A stretch of DNA of 64,000 bases from Pseudonocardia nematodicida. Lineage in GTDB: Bacteria > Actinomycetota > Actinomycetes > Mycobacteriales > Pseudonocardiaceae. Of this stretch, positions 50,167-59,012 are shown in pieces. Position 1 is the first letter of the stretch. Each line of letters begins with the position of its first letter. The translations under genes and the position numbers were made by a program. Where the stretch lies: positions 418,755 to 482,754 of the forward strand of contig NZ_JBEDNQ010000005.1 of the NCBI RefSeq assembly GCF_040105385.1. The letters run 5' to 3'. The notes below the pieces were generated by a model that ran no database searches, had not been told where the DNA came from, and saw nothing but the letters and a program-made list of their open reading frames with translations.

Positions 50167-50940
50167 ATGAGACTCGCGTCCTCGTTCCCGGTCCCGGCCG
50201 CGGCCGACAAGGTCGTCGCCCTGTTCCTCGATCCGGAGACGATGCGGTCCTGCATCCCCGGCTGCGAGGAGCTGACCCGCACCGACGACTCGCACTACGC
50301 GGGCCGCCTTGTCAACGAGGTCGCCCACGTGCGCTTCACGGCCCGGTTCACCGCCGAGATCACCTCGGTCACCCACGGACAGGACGGCGACCCGGCCGTG
50401 GTGGTCGCGGTGCTGCGCGGCGAGGACCGCCGCCTCGGCAGCACCATCCGGATGGACGCGACGCTGACGGTGACCCCGCGGACGACACCGCAGGACGGCG
50501 ACGCCGCCGAGGTGGGTTACGAGTTCGAGCTCGCGGTGCGCGGGAAGCTCGGGCGGCTCGGCGAGGCGGTGATCCGGCGGCGCACCGCGGAGGTGGAGCG
50601 GCAGTTCGCCGAGGCCCTGACAGCGGTGTGCGCGGGCCGTCCGGTGCCGCGGCGCGGCGAGGACGCCGGTGGACACGACGACGGCCCGGGATCCGGTGCC
50701 GGCGAGCCCCCCGCTGCCGGCCCCGCTGCGGCGGCCGGGTCCAGTGCGGTCGGATCCGTTGCGGTCGCCGGTGCCGCGACACCCTCGGCGTCCGGGGTCC
50801 ACTCCGGAACCGGCGATCCGGTGCCGGGGTCGTCCCCCGCGGTGCCGGCCGGCCGGGACCGGCTGGTGCTCGGTCTCGCCGTCGCGGCCGCGTTCGCCTA
50901 CGGGATCCTCGTCGGCGAGCGATGGGGTGGTCGCAGGTGA
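50167..50940 (+). CDS. coxG: CoxG-like SRPBCC protein with C-terminal anchor
   Basis: A protein of 257 residues. Residues 1-150 form the CoxG SRPBCC fold (FPVPAAADKVVALFLDPETMRSCIPGCEEL...YEFELAVRGKLGRLGEAVIRRRTAEVERQFAEAL). A Pro/Ala/Gly/Ser linker of about 70 residues precedes a C-terminal membrane helix (LVLGLAVAAAFAYGILVG). In CO-dehydrogenase clusters CoxG recruits the enzyme to the membrane. It overlaps the FAD-subunit gene in GTGA, so it is the first gene of the coupled 50-55 kb operon. Confidence 0.87.
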   Translation: MRLASSFPVPAAADKVVALFLDPETMRSCIPGCEELTRTDDSHYAGRLVNEVAHVRFTARFTAEITSVTHGQDGDPAVVVAVLRGEDRRLGSTIRMDATLTVTPRTTPQDGDAAEVGYEFELAVRGKLGRLGEAVIRRRTAEVERQFAEALTAVCAGRPVPRRGEDAGGHDDGPGSGAGEPPAAGPAAAAGSSAVGSVAVAGAATPSASGVHSGTGDPVPGSSPAVPAGRDRLVLGLAVAAAFAYGILVGERWGGRR

Positions 50941-51785
50941 GCGCCGTACGGGTGCACCACCCGGACACCCTCGACGAGGCGACGGCGTTGCTGCGCGACC
51001 TCGACGACGCCCTGGTCTACGGCGGCGGCACCGCCATCTCCGTCCTGCGGGCGCAGGGACTGCTGTTCGCTCAGGACTGGGTCGACATCGCGCGGGTCCC
51101 GGGCCTGGCCGACCTCACCACCACCTCCGACGGGCTGCGGATCGGCGCGCTGGTGCCGCTGCGCCGGATGGAGACCGACCCGCAGGTGCGACGGCTGACC
51201 CCGCTGGCCGCGCAGACCTACGGGCGCGTCGCGCACCCGCGGGTCCGCAACACCGCCACGGCCGGCGGCAACATCGCGCACGGTGACTACCGCCTGGACC
51301 CGCCGACGGCGCTGGCGGTGCTCGACGCGACCGTCCACCTCACGTCGGCCGCCGGCACCCGGGAGGTGTCGATCCGGGAGTTCTTCACCGGCTTCCAGCA
51401 GACCGCTGTCGCCCACGGCGAGCTGGTCACCGCGATCACCGTGCCGCGCCAGCCGGAGCGGGCCCGGGGCACCTACGTCAAGCTGCGCTCGCTGAGCGAG
51501 AACGACTGGCCCTGCGCGTCGGCCGCGGTCCTCGCCGTCCCCGAGGACGGGTTCGTCGACATCCGGCTCGGGCTCGGCGGCCTCGCCCCCACCACCGTCT
51601 ACCTGGCCTACGACGTGACCCCGGACATGGACGTCGAGCAGGCCGTCGACGCCGCGATCGACATCGCGGACTCCGCCATGGACCCGATCCCCGACATCCG
51701 CGGCAGCGCCCGCTACAAGGCCCGGCTGGGCCGGATCGCCGTCGAGGAGGGCCTCCGTCACTGCCTGAAGGAGCTCGCCGGATGA
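50937..51785 (+). CDS. Molybdenum hydroxylase FAD-binding (medium) subunit
   Basis: A protein of 282 residues from GTG 50937 (ATG 50922 is an alternative). The FAD-binding signature VYGGGTAISVLRAQGL and TAGGNIAHGDYRLDPPTAL, both typical of CoxM/XdhB-type subunits, are present, with LRSLSENDWPCASAAV in the C-terminal domain. It transfers electrons from the 2Fe-2S subunit to the acceptor. It overlaps the large subunit (ATGA). Confidence 0.9.
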   Translation: MSAVRVHHPDTLDEATALLRDLDDALVYGGGTAISVLRAQGLLFAQDWVDIARVPGLADLTTTSDGLRIGALVPLRRMETDPQVRRLTPLAAQTYGRVAHPRVRNTATAGGNIAHGDYRLDPPTALAVLDATVHLTSAAGTREVSIREFFTGFQQTAVAHGELVTAITVPRQPERARGTYVKLRSLSENDWPCASAAVLAVPEDGFVDIRLGLGGLAPTTVYLAYDVTPDMDVEQAVDAAIDIADSAMDPIPDIRGSARYKARLGRIAVEEGLRHCLKELAG

Positions 51786-54139
51786 CCGACACCGTCGTCC
51801 CCACCCCGCTGCCGGAGGCCCGGCCCGCGGAACCCCGCCACGGCGTCGGCGACCGGCGCACCCGGTTCGACGCGCTGGGCCGGGTCCGCGGCACCCTGCG
51901 CTACACCGGCGACGAGGGCGCGGTCCCGGGCACCGCGTTCGCCGGCGTGCACCGCAGCACCGCGCCGCACGCGCGGATCCTCTCGATCGACACCACGGCG
52001 GCGTCCGGGATGGACGGCGTCGTCGGCGTCGTCACCGGCGCCGACCTCGCCGCCGTCCTGGGCGACCGGATGGTCACCGGGCCGGCCTTCGCCGACCAGC
52101 CGTGCCTGGCGGTCGACAAGGTCCGCTTCGTCGGCGAGGCCGTCGCCGTGGTGCTCGCGACCGACCTCGCGACCGCCCGGGCGGCCGCCGACGAGATCGC
52201 CGTCGAGTACGCGGAGCTCCCGCCGGTGTACGACATCGACGACGCGCTGCGCGGCGAGGCGTTCGTGCACGACGAGCTGCGCCCGAGCTCGGTCTTCGCC
52301 GACCTCGCCCACCTGCGCGGGGTCCGCGACACGAACGTCTGTTACGAGTACCGCCAGGTGCTCGGCGACACCGCCGCGGAGCACGCCGCCGCGACCACGA
52401 CGGTGTCGGCCACCACCTGGACCCCGCCCACCCAGCACGTGTCGATCGAGCTGCCCTCGACCACCGCGTGGGTCGACAGCGGCCGGCTCGAGATGCTGAC
52501 CACCACCCAGACGCCGTCCTACGTCCGGCAGACCGTCGCGACCATGCTGGACCTGCCGCTGTCCCGGGTCCGGATCACCACCCGCCCGCTCGGCGGCAGC
52601 TTCGGGACCAAGATGTACGACCGCCTCGAGCCCCTCGCCGCGGCGCTCGCGTGGACCACGGGGCGCCGGGTCCGGATCGACGCGACCCGGGAGGAGGCGT
52701 TCCTGCTCACCACCCGGCACGGCGCCCAGGTGATCGGGACGATCTCCGCCGACTCCGGCGGTGAGCTGGTCGCGGTCAGCTCCGACGTCCGCTACGACAC
52801 CGGCGCGTTCGCCGACGTCGGGCCGCGGATCACCGCCAAGTCCGGACTCGTCGCCCCCGGCCCGTACCGGATCCGCAGCGTCGACGTCCGGTCCCGCTGC
52901 CTCTACACGAACAAGGTCTCCGCCGGCCCCTTCCGCGGCTTCGGCGTCCCGCAGGTGACGTTCTCGCACGAGACGCTGATCGACGAGCTCGCGCGCGCAC
53001 TCGGCGAGGACCCGTACCGCTTCCGGCGCCGGCACCTGCTGCGCGAGGGCGACGTCGCCACCGTCGGCACCCGGATGCACAGCGCCGACTTCGTCAGCTG
53101 CCTCGACGGGGTCACCGCCGCGATCGGCTGGGACGAGGAGACCCCGCCCGGCGACGGGCGCTGGGTGCACGGCAAGGGCGTCGCCGTCGGGTTCAAGGCG
53201 GTGCTCACCCCGACCGTCGCGAACGCCACCCTCAACCTGAACCAGGACGGCTCGGCGACCCTGCTGATCTCGACCGTCGACATGGGACAGGGCAGCGACA
53301 CGATCATGGCGCAGATCGCCGGGGAGGTGCTGTCGCTGGACAGCCGCCGCATCCACGTCGTGCGGGCCGACACGGACGCCACCCCCTACGACACGATCAC
53401 CGCGGGCAGCCGCTCGACCTACCACACCGGCAACGCCGTCCGGCTGGTCGCCGAGGCGATGCGGGACAAGCTGATCGGGTTCGCCGCCGAGCTGTGGGAC
53501 GTCCCTGCGGGCGTCCTGGTGCTGGACGCCGACGGTGTCGCGCACGCCGACGACGACCGCCGGATCTCGCTGCCCGAGCTGGTGCACGCCCGGTTCGGCG
53601 CCGCCGGAGCCACGGTCACCACCGCGGAGAACTTCACCAGCCGGTGGGTCCCCTACGACCACGACACCGGCCGGACCGAGAAGGCCACCGAGCACTGGTT
53701 CGCCGGGGCCGCGGCCGTCCGGATCGCCGTCGACACCTGGACCGGGCGCATCCGCACCCCGCACCTCGCCGTCGCCGGCGACGTCGGCCGCGCCATCAAC
53801 CCGACGCTGGTCGAGCAGCAGCTCACCGGCGCCGCACTGATGGGACTCGGGCACGCCCTGTTCGACGAGCTGGTCCACGACCACGGCCAGCTCACCAACG
53901 CCACCCTGCTCGACTACCAGCTGCCCTCGTTCGCCGACGTCCCGGAGCGGCTGACCCCGATCATCGTGGAGAGCGCGCACCGGGACGGGCCCTTCGGCGC
54001 GAAGGGGGTCGGCGAGACCGGGATCCTGCCGATCGCCCCGGCCTACTCCGCGGCGGTGCGCGACGCCTGCGGCGTGCGGATCACGACGCTGCCGCTCACC
54101 CCGGAACGGGTCGTCGAGCACCTGGAGGACCGGTCATGA
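51782..54139 (+). CDS. Molybdenum hydroxylase large (Mo-cofactor) subunit
   Basis: A protein of 785 residues. Aldehyde oxidase/xanthine dehydrogenase fold: RVRGTLRYTGDEGAVPGTAFAG at the start, PLGGSFGTKMYDRLEP, SAGPFRGFGVPQ, DMGQGSDTIMAQIAGEVL and the catalytic base Glu745 in GAKGVGETG. The Cys-containing active loop of CO dehydrogenase (CSFR) is absent, so this is not a form I CO oxidiser. It is likely to hydroxylate an N-heterocycle or aldehyde. Coupled overlaps with both neighbours ensure stoichiometric expression. Confidence 0.92.
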   Translation: MTDTVVPTPLPEARPAEPRHGVGDRRTRFDALGRVRGTLRYTGDEGAVPGTAFAGVHRSTAPHARILSIDTTAASGMDGVVGVVTGADLAAVLGDRMVTGPAFADQPCLAVDKVRFVGEAVAVVLATDLATARAAADEIAVEYAELPPVYDIDDALRGEAFVHDELRPSSVFADLAHLRGVRDTNVCYEYRQVLGDTAAEHAAATTTVSATTWTPPTQHVSIELPSTTAWVDSGRLEMLTTTQTPSYVRQTVATMLDLPLSRVRITTRPLGGSFGTKMYDRLEPLAAALAWTTGRRVRIDATREEAFLLTTRHGAQVIGTISADSGGELVAVSSDVRYDTGAFADVGPRITAKSGLVAPGPYRIRSVDVRSRCLYTNKVSAGPFRGFGVPQVTFSHETLIDELARALGEDPYRFRRRHLLREGDVATVGTRMHSADFVSCLDGVTAAIGWDEETPPGDGRWVHGKGVAVGFKAVLTPTVANATLNLNQDGSATLLISTVDMGQGSDTIMAQIAGEVLSLDSRRIHVVRADTDATPYDTITAGSRSTYHTGNAVRLVAEAMRDKLIGFAAELWDVPAGVLVLDADGVAHADDDRRISLPELVHARFGAAGATVTTAENFTSRWVPYDHDTGRTEKATEHWFAGAAAVRIAVDTWTGRIRTPHLAVAGDVGRAINPTLVEQQLTGAALMGLGHALFDELVHDHGQLTNATLLDYQLPSFADVPERLTPIIVESAHRDGPFGAKGVGETGILPIAPAYSAAVRDACGVRITTLPLTPERVVEHLEDRS

Positions 54140-54594
54140 CCGAGGTCGTCCTGCACGTCAACGGGCACCCGAACCGCGTCGCCGTCGACGACACCACGCT
54201 GCTGCTCGACGCGCTGCGCCGCCGGGTCGGGGTGACCAGCGCCCGGGAGGGCTGCGGCGTCGGGGCCTGCGGGGCGTGCACCGTGCTCGCCGGGGGCCGG
54301 AGCGTGTCCGCCTGCCTCGTCCGGGCGACCCGGTACGACGGCGTCGAGCTGACCACCGCCGACGGTCTCGCCGAGGACGATCCCGTGGTGTCCGCCTTCG
54401 TCGAGTGCGACGCGATGCAGTGCGGCTATTGCATCCCCGGGTTCGTGCTGATGTCCACCGAGTTGCTGCGGGAGAACCCGGACCCCACCGACGAGGAGAT
54501 CATCGAGCACCTGGCGGGCAACATCTGCCGGTGCGCGACCTACCCGGACATCCTCCGGGCGGTCCGGCTCGCGGCGCGGCGGCACCCCGGATGA
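54136..54594 (+). CDS. Molybdenum hydroxylase 2Fe-2S (small) subunit
   Basis: A protein of 152 residues. First cluster: GCGVGACGACTVL plus Cys in SACLVR. Second cluster: MQCGYCIPG and NICRCATYPDI. This is the CoxS/XdhC-type iron-sulfur subunit that passes electrons from the Mo centre to FAD. ATGA overlap at its start and end couples it to the large subunit and to the hydrolase. Confidence 0.94.
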   Translation: MTEVVLHVNGHPNRVAVDDTTLLLDALRRRVGVTSAREGCGVGACGACTVLAGGRSVSACLVRATRYDGVELTTADGLAEDDPVVSAFVECDAMQCGYCIPGFVLMSTELLRENPDPTDEEIIEHLAGNICRCATYPDILRAVRLAARRHPG

Positions 54595-55373
54595 CCATCG
54601 GCCGCCCGTGGGGCACGCTGCGCTACCTCGGCTCCGGCACCGGCCCGCTGGTCGTCCTGTTGCACCCACTGGCCCTGGCGGGGGCGGTGTGGCGCCGGAC
54701 GGTCGACGACCTCGCGCGCGACCACCGGGTCGTCGCCCCGGACGCACGAGGCCACGGGGAATCCACATGGGACGGCGAGCCGTTCACCGTCGAGGGCCTC
54801 GCGGACGACGTCGCCGCCCTGATCGAGCACCTGGACACCGGCCCGGCCCGGATCGCCGCCCTGTCGATGGGCGGGTGCACCGCGATCGCGCTCGCCGCGC
54901 GCCGGCCCGAGCTGGTGCACAGCCTGGCGCTGGCCGACACCACCGCCGACTACGGCCCCGGCAAGGGCGAGACCTGGGCCGCGCGCGCGGAGCAGGCGGT
55001 GACGGTGCCACGGACCGAGCAGCTCGGGTTCCAGCTGGACCGCTGGTTCTCCGGCCGCTTCCGGGAGCAGGACCCGGCCGAGGTGCGCCGGGTCTCGGCC
55101 GTCTTCCTGGGGACGGACTCCGCAGCACACGCCGCGGCGTGCCGGGCACTCGGCGGCTACGACGACTCCGCGCGGCTGGACCGGATCACCGCCCCGACCC
55201 TCGTGCTCGTCGGCGAGGAGGACTACGCGACCCCGCCCGCCATGGCGCAGGCCCTGCACACCGGCATCGCCGGCTCCGAGCTCGTCGTCCTGCCCCGCAC
55301 CCGGCACCTGAGCCTCGTCGAGAGCCCGGCCGCCCGCGACGCGGTACGCGCGCACCTGACCGCCGCCGGCTGA
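54591..55373 (+). CDS. Alpha/beta-fold hydrolase (3-oxoadipate enol-lactonase-like)
   Basis: A protein of 260 residues in an ATGA overlap with the 2Fe-2S gene. VVLLHPLALAGAVW, APDARGHGESTWDG and the nucleophile ALSMGGCTAIALA (Ser) with LVLVGEEDYATPPAMAQAL and RTRHLSLVESP (His) place it with PcaD/RutD-type hydrolases. Co-translation with the hydroxylase suggests it opens the ring or ester of the hydroxylated product. Confidence 0.88.
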   Translation: MTIGRPWGTLRYLGSGTGPLVVLLHPLALAGAVWRRTVDDLARDHRVVAPDARGHGESTWDGEPFTVEGLADDVAALIEHLDTGPARIAALSMGGCTAIALAARRPELVHSLALADTTADYGPGKGETWAARAEQAVTVPRTEQLGFQLDRWFSGRFREQDPAEVRRVSAVFLGTDSAAHAAACRALGGYDDSARLDRITAPTLVLVGEEDYATPPAMAQALHTGIAGSELVVLPRTRHLSLVESPAARDAVRAHLTAAG

Positions 55374-55398
55374 GTTCCGCCCACGGCGTGCGCCGCGC

Positions 55399-56334
55399 TC
55401 ACGGCTTGCGTTCCCGGAACCACCGCCGCGCCCCGGGGTGCAGGGCCACCGGCGTCGTCGCCGCGCCGGTGCGCGGGTTGATCTGGCCGGCCTCCTGCCG
55501 CACCTGCGACAGCTGCGGCGCGTGCGTGAACAGCATCCCGGTCAGCCAGTGCGCGAGCTCGGCGTCCATCGACGGTGACACCGCGAGCAGCGTGGGCACG
55601 GCCGGCGCGGGCGCGGACTCCATCGGCGGGTACATCGTCGCCGGCACCACGACCGGCACGTACTCCAGCGGGTGCGCCCGCACCAGCGCGTCGACCTGCG
55701 CGGTCAGGTCGAGCAGCCGGACGTCGCCACCCCGGGCCAGCTCGGTGACCGCCGGCGTGGGCATCCCGGTCAGGCTGAACACCGCATCGACCTCCCCGGC
55801 GCGGAAGGCGCGCACCGAGTCCGCCTGCGAGTAGGTGCGCAGCACCGGCGTGCTGCCGGCCGCCGCCAGCAGCCGCTCGGTGACGAAGCGGGTCCCCGAC
55901 AGCGGTAGCCCCGCGGCGACCGGACGGCCGTCCAGATCCCGCAGGCCGGCCGGGCCGTCGTTCGCGGGCACGACGACGTGCAGCACCGAGTCGAACACCC
56001 GGGCCAGCGCCGCGACGCCCTCCTCGCCCGCGGCGACGTCGATGTTGAGGAATGCCATCTCGGCCCGTCCCTCGGACAGCAGTGCGAGGTTCTCCGGCGC
56101 CGAGTCGGTGTAGACGAGCTCGACGACCGGACGCCCCCACCCGCGGTCGAGCACCGAGGCCAGCGCGGCACCGATCTCCCGGTAGACCGCCCCCTCCGGA
56201 CCGGTCGCGAGCCGGAACGGCGCCGGCGGACCCGGTGGCGAGGACGTACAGGCGGACAGCAGCCCGCCGCCGAGCGCCGCACCGGCCAGCGTCCCGGTGG
56301 CGCGCAGCAGCCCGCGACGCGACAGCTCCACCAC
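55399..56334 (-). CDS. TAXI-family TRAP solute-binding lipoprotein
   Basis: A protein of about 311 residues starting at GTG (56334 or 56331). The N-terminus ELSRRGLLRATGTLAG is a twin-arginine signal, followed by a lipobox (GGGLLSACTSS). The binding domain begins FRLATGPEGAVYREIGAAL and includes YTDSAPENLALLSEGRAEMAFLN and QADSVRAFRAGEVDAVFSLTGMPTPAV, typical of TRAP-associated TAXI proteins. No TRAP membrane genes (DctQ, DctM) are nearby. The DAACS-type symporter 135 bases away is the only transporter, so its partner is unknown. Confidence 0.82.
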   Translation of the reverse strand: MVELSRRGLLRATGTLAGAALGGGLLSACTSSPPGPPAPFRLATGPEGAVYREIGAALASVLDRGWGRPVVELVYTDSAPENLALLSEGRAEMAFLNIDVAAGEEGVAALARVFDSVLHVVVPANDGPAGLRDLDGRPVAAGLPLSGTRFVTERLLAAAGSTPVLRTYSQADSVRAFRAGEVDAVFSLTGMPTPAVTELARGGDVRLLDLTAQVDALVRAHPLEYVPVVVPATMYPPMESAPAPAVPTLLAVSPSMDAELAHWLTGMLFTHAPQLSQVRQEAGQINPRTGAATTPVALHPGARRWFRERKP

Positions 56335-56394
56335 GACGGGCAGCGTACGGCCACCGTCGGCGATGTCCGGAATGTCAAGCCAACCCCAAGAAAT

Positions 56395-56422
56395 ACCGGT
56401 GTGAGTGGATTCGACCGGTGTG
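56395..56422 (+). promoter_or_regulatory. Direct repeat upstream of the dicarboxylate symporter
   Basis: Two copies of ACCGGTGTG lie 19 bases apart, 48-75 bases before the symporter start, in the gap shared with the TAXI gene. Two-turn spacing fits tandem activator sites, but it could be chance. Confidence 0.35.
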
Positions 56423-56469
56423 GCCCGTAACGCTGCCGCGAGCATCGTCACGCGAGGGAGCGACCGACC

Positions 56470-57942
56470 ATGAGCAGTCCAACGACGGACGGCAGCACAC
56501 AGCCCGCGGCTCCGACGCAGCGGAAGCGGACGCCGATCTACACGCACCTGTACTTCTGGGTGCTCATCGGCATCGCCGCCGGCATCGTGGTCGGCATCGC
56601 GCTGCCCGAGGTGGCCGGGGAGCTGAAGTGGCTCGCCGACCTGTTCATCAAGCTGGTCAAGGTCGTCATCGCGCCGGTCATCTTCGCGACCGTCGTGGTC
56701 GGCATCGCCGGACTCGGCAACCTGGCCAAGGTCGGCGGCCTGGCGCTGCGGACGATCATCTACTTCAACATCACCACGGTGGTCGCCCTCGGACTGGGCC
56801 TGATCACGATCAACCTGTTCGCGCCGGGTCTCGGCCTGGGCTACGACCGGGAGACCTTCGACGGCTCCGCCGCGGACGACACCATCGAGTCCGCGGGCGC
56901 GGTGGCCGGTTCCGGCTTCTCCGACTTCCTGCTGAACCTGGTGCCGACGTCGTTCGCCTCGGCGTTCGTCGAGGGTCAGCTGCTGCAGGTGCTGCTGCTC
57001 GCGATCCTGGTCGGCATCGCGATCACCATGCTCGGTGAGCGCGGCAGGTCCATCACCCACGCGCTCGACGGCTTCGCCAAGGTGATGTTCGGCGTCATCA
57101 AGATGGTCATGTGGGTCGCCCCGCTCGGCGCGTTCGGCGGAATCGCCTTCACCATCGGCCGCTACGGCACCGCGATCCTCGGCAACCTCGCCGGGTTCAT
57201 GGTGACCTTCTGGGTCACCTGCCTGATCTTCATCTTCGCGTGCCTGGGCCCGATCTGCTACGCGGCCGGGTTCAACATCCTCAAGTACATCCGCTTCATC
57301 AAGGACGAGCTGCTGATCGTGCTGGGCACGTCGTCCTCGGAGACGGTGCTGCCGCGGATGATGACCAAGCTCGAGGCGGCCGGAGTGCCGAAGCACGTCG
57401 TCGGCCTGACCATCCCGACCGGCTACTCGTTCAATCTCGACGGCACCGCGATCTACATGACGATGGGCGCGCTGTTCATCGCCCAGGCCTTCGGGATCGA
57501 CGTCCCGCTGGCCACCCAGATCGGCATCCTGCTGTTCATGCTGATCTCGTCGAACGGCGCCGCCGGCGTCTCCGGCGCCGGACTGGTCACCCTGGCCGCC
57601 TCGCTCGCCGCGTTCGACGACGTCATCCCGCTGGTCGGCCTGGCCCTGATCGTGGGCATCGACCGGTTCATGTCCGAGGGCCGCGCGCTGACCAACCTCA
57701 CCGGTAACGGCATCGGCACCCTGGTGATCGCCCGGTGGACCGGCGAGCTCGACCGGGACCGCCTGAAGTCGGTGCTCGACGATCCCAAGCAGGTCGACGT
57801 CGACGAGCTGATGAAGGCCGAGGCCCGGGCGGGGATCGCCGGGGCCACCGGAGACGGCACCGCGTCGCAGCCCGACGGGCGCGAGGCCGCGACCATCGGC
57901 GCCGGGAGCACGACCGAGCCGGAGTCCGGCGCGGGTCGCTGA
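56470..57942 (+). CDS. Dicarboxylate:cation symporter (DAACS/DctA family)
   Basis: A protein of 490 residues starting at ATG (GAGGGAG upstream), with eight helices and two re-entrant loops. LIVLGTSSSETVLPRMM (hairpin 1) and PTGYSFNLDGTAIYMTMGALFIAQ (helix 7) followed by SSNGAAGVSGAGLVTL (hairpin 2) are diagnostic for DctA/GltP carriers. It imports C4-dicarboxylates, glutamate or related acids with protons or sodium. A disordered hydrophilic tail of about 60 residues is longer than usual. Confidence 0.95.
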   Translation: MSSPTTDGSTQPAAPTQRKRTPIYTHLYFWVLIGIAAGIVVGIALPEVAGELKWLADLFIKLVKVVIAPVIFATVVVGIAGLGNLAKVGGLALRTIIYFNITTVVALGLGLITINLFAPGLGLGYDRETFDGSAADDTIESAGAVAGSGFSDFLLNLVPTSFASAFVEGQLLQVLLLAILVGIAITMLGERGRSITHALDGFAKVMFGVIKMVMWVAPLGAFGGIAFTIGRYGTAILGNLAGFMVTFWVTCLIFIFACLGPICYAAGFNILKYIRFIKDELLIVLGTSSSETVLPRMMTKLEAAGVPKHVVGLTIPTGYSFNLDGTAIYMTMGALFIAQAFGIDVPLATQIGILLFMLISSNGAAGVSGAGLVTLAASLAAFDDVIPLVGLALIVGIDRFMSEGRALTNLTGNGIGTLVIARWTGELDRDRLKSVLDDPKQVDVDELMKAEARAGIAGATGDGTASQPDGREAATIGAGSTTEPESGAGR

Positions 57943-57986
57943 CCTCCTCCCGCCGGCGCCATCCCCGCCGGCCGCACCCTCCGATT

Positions 57987-58018
57987 GGCCCGCCCGGAGC
58001 ACACGCTCCGGGCGGGCC
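57987..58018 (+). terminator. Terminator after the symporter gene
   Basis: A perfect 14-bp stem (GGCCCGCCCGGAGC / GCTCCGGGCGGGCC) with a 4-base loop starts 45 bases after the stop. Confidence 0.8.
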
Positions 58019-58052
58019 CGTCGGCGTTCGAGGCGACGCCCGCCCGCGACCG

Positions 58053-58116
58053 TGATCCTTCTCCGTGGAACCGTGAGGTCGGTCGGGTGCCGCCCAGGTT
58101 CCGCGGAGAGGGATCA
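58053..58116 (-). terminator. Long inverted repeat at the end of the minus-strand operon
   Basis: Arms of 20 bp with two mismatches (starting TGATCCTTCTCCG and ending GGAGAGGGATCA) overlap the stop codon of the 58114-58500 gene. The 24-base loop is GC-rich. It probably acts as the terminator of the FMO-cupin-NTF2 operon. Confidence 0.6.
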
Positions 58117-58500
58117 GGCCCCGGCGAACGCCGGCGAGAGGTCCATGAAGACCCGGTAGTCGACGATCCCGCCCTCGCCGAGCCGGATGACGGTCAGGCA
58201 CGGCAGCGCGAGCGCTGCACCGGCCGGCGACTCCGTCCCGATCGTGAACCGGCAGAACAACCGGTCGTCGATCTCGGCGACGTCCTCGACGGTGTGCCGG
58301 ACCCATGGCAGCGCCCCGGCCGCACCGGCGGTGGCCGCGACGACCGCGTCCCGGCCGACGAGGGTCTCCCCGTTCCCGAAGGTGTAGGTCGCGTCCGGCG
58401 CGAACCACGCCCCGAACTCCTCGGCGGCCCCGGCGTCGACCGCCGCACACATCGAGCGGACCATGGCGGCCCGGTCCGCCGTCGTCGTCGGGGCGCTCAC
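58114..58500 (-). CDS. NTF2/SnoaL-like protein
   Basis: A protein of 128 residues starting at GTG in a GTGA overlap with the cupin stop. VDAGAAEEFGAWFAPDATYTFGNGE, LVGRDAVVAATAG and DRLFCRFTIGTESPAG...VDYRVFMDLSP fit the SnoaL-like polyketide cyclase/NTF2 fold. Small proteins of this fold act as isomerases, cyclases or hydrolases. As the last gene of the FMO operon it probably handles an intermediate of that pathway. Confidence 0.85.
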   Translation of the reverse strand: MSAPTTTADRAAMVRSMCAAVDAGAAEEFGAWFAPDATYTFGNGETLVGRDAVVAATAGAAGALPWVRHTVEDVAEIDDRLFCRFTIGTESPAGAALALPCLTVIRLGEGGIVDYRVFMDLSPAFAGA

Positions 58501-58976
58501 TTCTTCTGCAGGGACAGGCCGTAGCGGGTCATGACCTCGGCGACCAGCGTCATGTCCCGTCCCGGCGGGAGCTGGGACAGCTCCCGGTAGTAGTTCTCCA
58601 GCCCGGGCGGGGAGACGACCGCGACGATCCGGGTCTCGTCCTCGAACGGGTTGTAGAACACGTGCGGCACCCCGCGCGGCATCAGCAGCGAGTCGCCGAC
58701 GCCGAGCTCGTGCGGCTCGCCGTCGAGCTCCACGATCACCCGGCCCTGGACACAGGTGAACAGCTCGTCCTCCCGGGAGTGCACGTGGGTGGGCGGGCCG
58801 CCGAGACCGGGCGGGACGACGTACTCGAACAGCGAGTACGCGCCGTTCGTGTCCGCGCCGGTGAGACGGGTGTAGATGCCGAGGCCGATGGCGCCCAGGT
58901 TGGTCCCGTCGCCGGGGTGGCACACGTGGTGGCGCCGCGCGGCGGCCGGTTCGGTGGTGGTCGGTTCGGCGGTCAT
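58497..58976 (-). CDS. Cupin-domain protein
   Basis: A protein of 159 residues. The cupin barrel carries metal ligands in PTHVHSREDELFTCVQGRV (motif 1) and LLMPRGVPHVFYNP (motif 2). The C-terminus (ELSQLPPGRDMTLVAEVMTRYG) is characteristic of quercetinase-type single-cupin proteins. It may be a dioxygenase or an isomerase. It lies between FMO and NTF2-like genes in one operon. Confidence 0.87.
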   Translation of the reverse strand: MTAEPTTTEPAAARRHHVCHPGDGTNLGAIGLGIYTRLTGADTNGAYSLFEYVVPPGLGGPPTHVHSREDELFTCVQGRVIVELDGEPHELGVGDSLLMPRGVPHVFYNPFEDETRIVAVVSPPGLENYYRELSQLPPGRDMTLVAEVMTRYGLSLQKK

Positions 58977-59012
58977 GGTCGGTGTCCTTCCACAGGAGTT
59001 CGCGAGGGTGGG

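Noticed and set aside
51782..54594. Aerobic carbon monoxide dehydrogenase (CoxLMS)
   Set aside because: The order and CoxG fit, but the large subunit lacks the Cys-Ser-Phe-Arg active loop of form I CO dehydrogenase, so a general molybdenum hydroxylase is the safer call.
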